Assembly (NCBI RefSeq): GCF_001953865.1 | Contig: NZ_MQUQ01000018.1 | Span: 124,001 to 188,000, forward strand | DNA length: 64,000 bases | Direction of reading: 5' to 3' | Source: Amycolatopsis coloradensis | GTDB taxonomy: Bacteria > Actinomycetota > Actinomycetes > Mycobacteriales > Pseudonocardiaceae | In this document: piece by piece, positions 63,705 through 64,000 of the stretch | How positions within the stretch are numbered: the stretch's first letter is position 1 | Layout of the letters: each line of letters begins with the position of its first letter | Translations under genes and position numbers: made by a program | The notes under the pieces: model-generated | Seen by the model: only the letters and a program-made list of their open reading frames with translations | What the model was told of the DNA's origin: nothing | Database searches by the model: none

Positions 63705-64000
63705 TTCGCCTCCATCCACGATCGTTCTCCCCAGGCGTGCCATTCGACGTCGACGGGGCCCGATCCGTTCGGCCGCGTGGCCGGTTCACCGTCGGTGATC
63801 GCCGCGATCCGGATTTCGTCGCCGGTGCGCAGCACGCTGACCCGCGCCTGTGACCGGGCGGCGACCAGCGCGGTCATCAGCGGGCCGGTCAGTTCGCGGC
63901 GTACGTTCGTCGGCACGGGCGCCGGCTCGCCGCTGACCGCCAGCGTCACCGTCAAACCCCGCCGTTCGGCGAGATCGACGCACGCGGACACCTCGTGCAC
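63683..64000 (-). CDS. Sensor histidine kinase, C-terminal part (runs off the window)
   Basis: About 105 residues of the C-terminal end are visible; the gene continues beyond position 64000. The part (RRGLTVTLAVSGEPAPVPTN, RRELTGPLMTALVAA and a beta-strand pattern) fits the HATPase end of NarL-partner kinases, though the ATP-binding G-boxes are weak or absent here. The identification rests mainly on the overlap with the response regulator gene. Confidence 0.55.
   Translation of the reverse strand: MHEVSACVDLAERRGLTVTLAVSGEPAPVPTNVRRELTGPLMTALVAARSQARVSVLRTGDEIRIAAITDGEPATRPNGSGPVDVEWHAWGERSWMEAKWRSRPN

Overview
The window is very GC-rich, with tightly packed genes, many GTG/TTG starts, 4-bp ATGA/GTGA gene overlaps, a DUF222/HNH (13E12-type) gene, Tat- and lipobox-type secreted proteins and a large NRPS locus. 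Together these suggest an actinomycete of the Pseudonocardiaceae, most like Amycolatopsis. The genus is inferred from style and gene content, not from a marker gene. I see no rRNA, tRNA, intact IS element, prophage or CRISPR array.

Region 1 (1-11.2 kb) is mixed metabolism: a DUF885 metallohydrolase, an amidohydrolase_2 decarboxylase-like enzyme, a secreted GH2 glycosidase with a LamG domain and LacI-type palindromes upstream, a wrecked FAD oxidase, a LysR/M20 peptidase divergent pair, and an FMN reductase-LacI pair behind a perfect hairpin/operator.

Region 2 (11.4-19.9 kb, minus strand) is an eight-gene carbohydrate locus: ABC sugar importer (binding protein plus two permeases, no ATPase), GH29 fucosidase, Tat-exported PL6 polysaccharide lyase, LacI repressor, sugar isomerase and SGNH esterase. 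The order fits stepwise use of a fucose- and uronate-containing polysaccharide.

Region 3 (20-39.6 kb) is accessory and worn. It holds a 2-hydroxyacid dehydrogenase, a LysR, a sigma factor and a chitin-binding S1 protease, an MFS exporter, a PepSY membrane protein, an SDR/TetR pair, a DUF222-HNH gene, an O-methyltransferase, pobA with an IclR regulator, an alditol oxidase and an aminotransferase. Between them lie gene relics (LacI, FecE-type ATPase, dehydroshikimate dehydratase, AraC). An 0.86-kb gene-free stretch (32.24-33.10 kb) carries 11 degenerate copies of a 19-bp hairpin repeat.

Region 4 (39.8-61.5 kb, plus strand) is the main system: a complete 2,3-dihydroxybenzoate (catecholate) siderophore cluster. 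It encodes DHB dehydrogenase, isochorismate synthase, DHB-AMP ligase, isochorismatase, a free-standing aryl carrier protein, a siderophore-interacting reductase, an ABC importer (binding protein, two permeases, ATPase), a 3318-aa NRPS, an MFS exporter and a class I DAHP synthase. Almost all genes overlap by a few bases. Two DtxR/IdeR-type iron boxes lie before the first two genes. The NRPS reads C-A-T-E-C-A-T-E-C, with no thioesterase, and the first A domain has an arginine-like code. This predicts DHB-D-Arg(like)-D-Xaa released by a terminal condensation domain.

Region 5 (61.5-64 kb) has 21-bp tandem repeats, a small SRPBCC protein, an HxlR relic, a lipoprotein, and a LuxR-type response regulator with the end of its sensor kinase running off the window.
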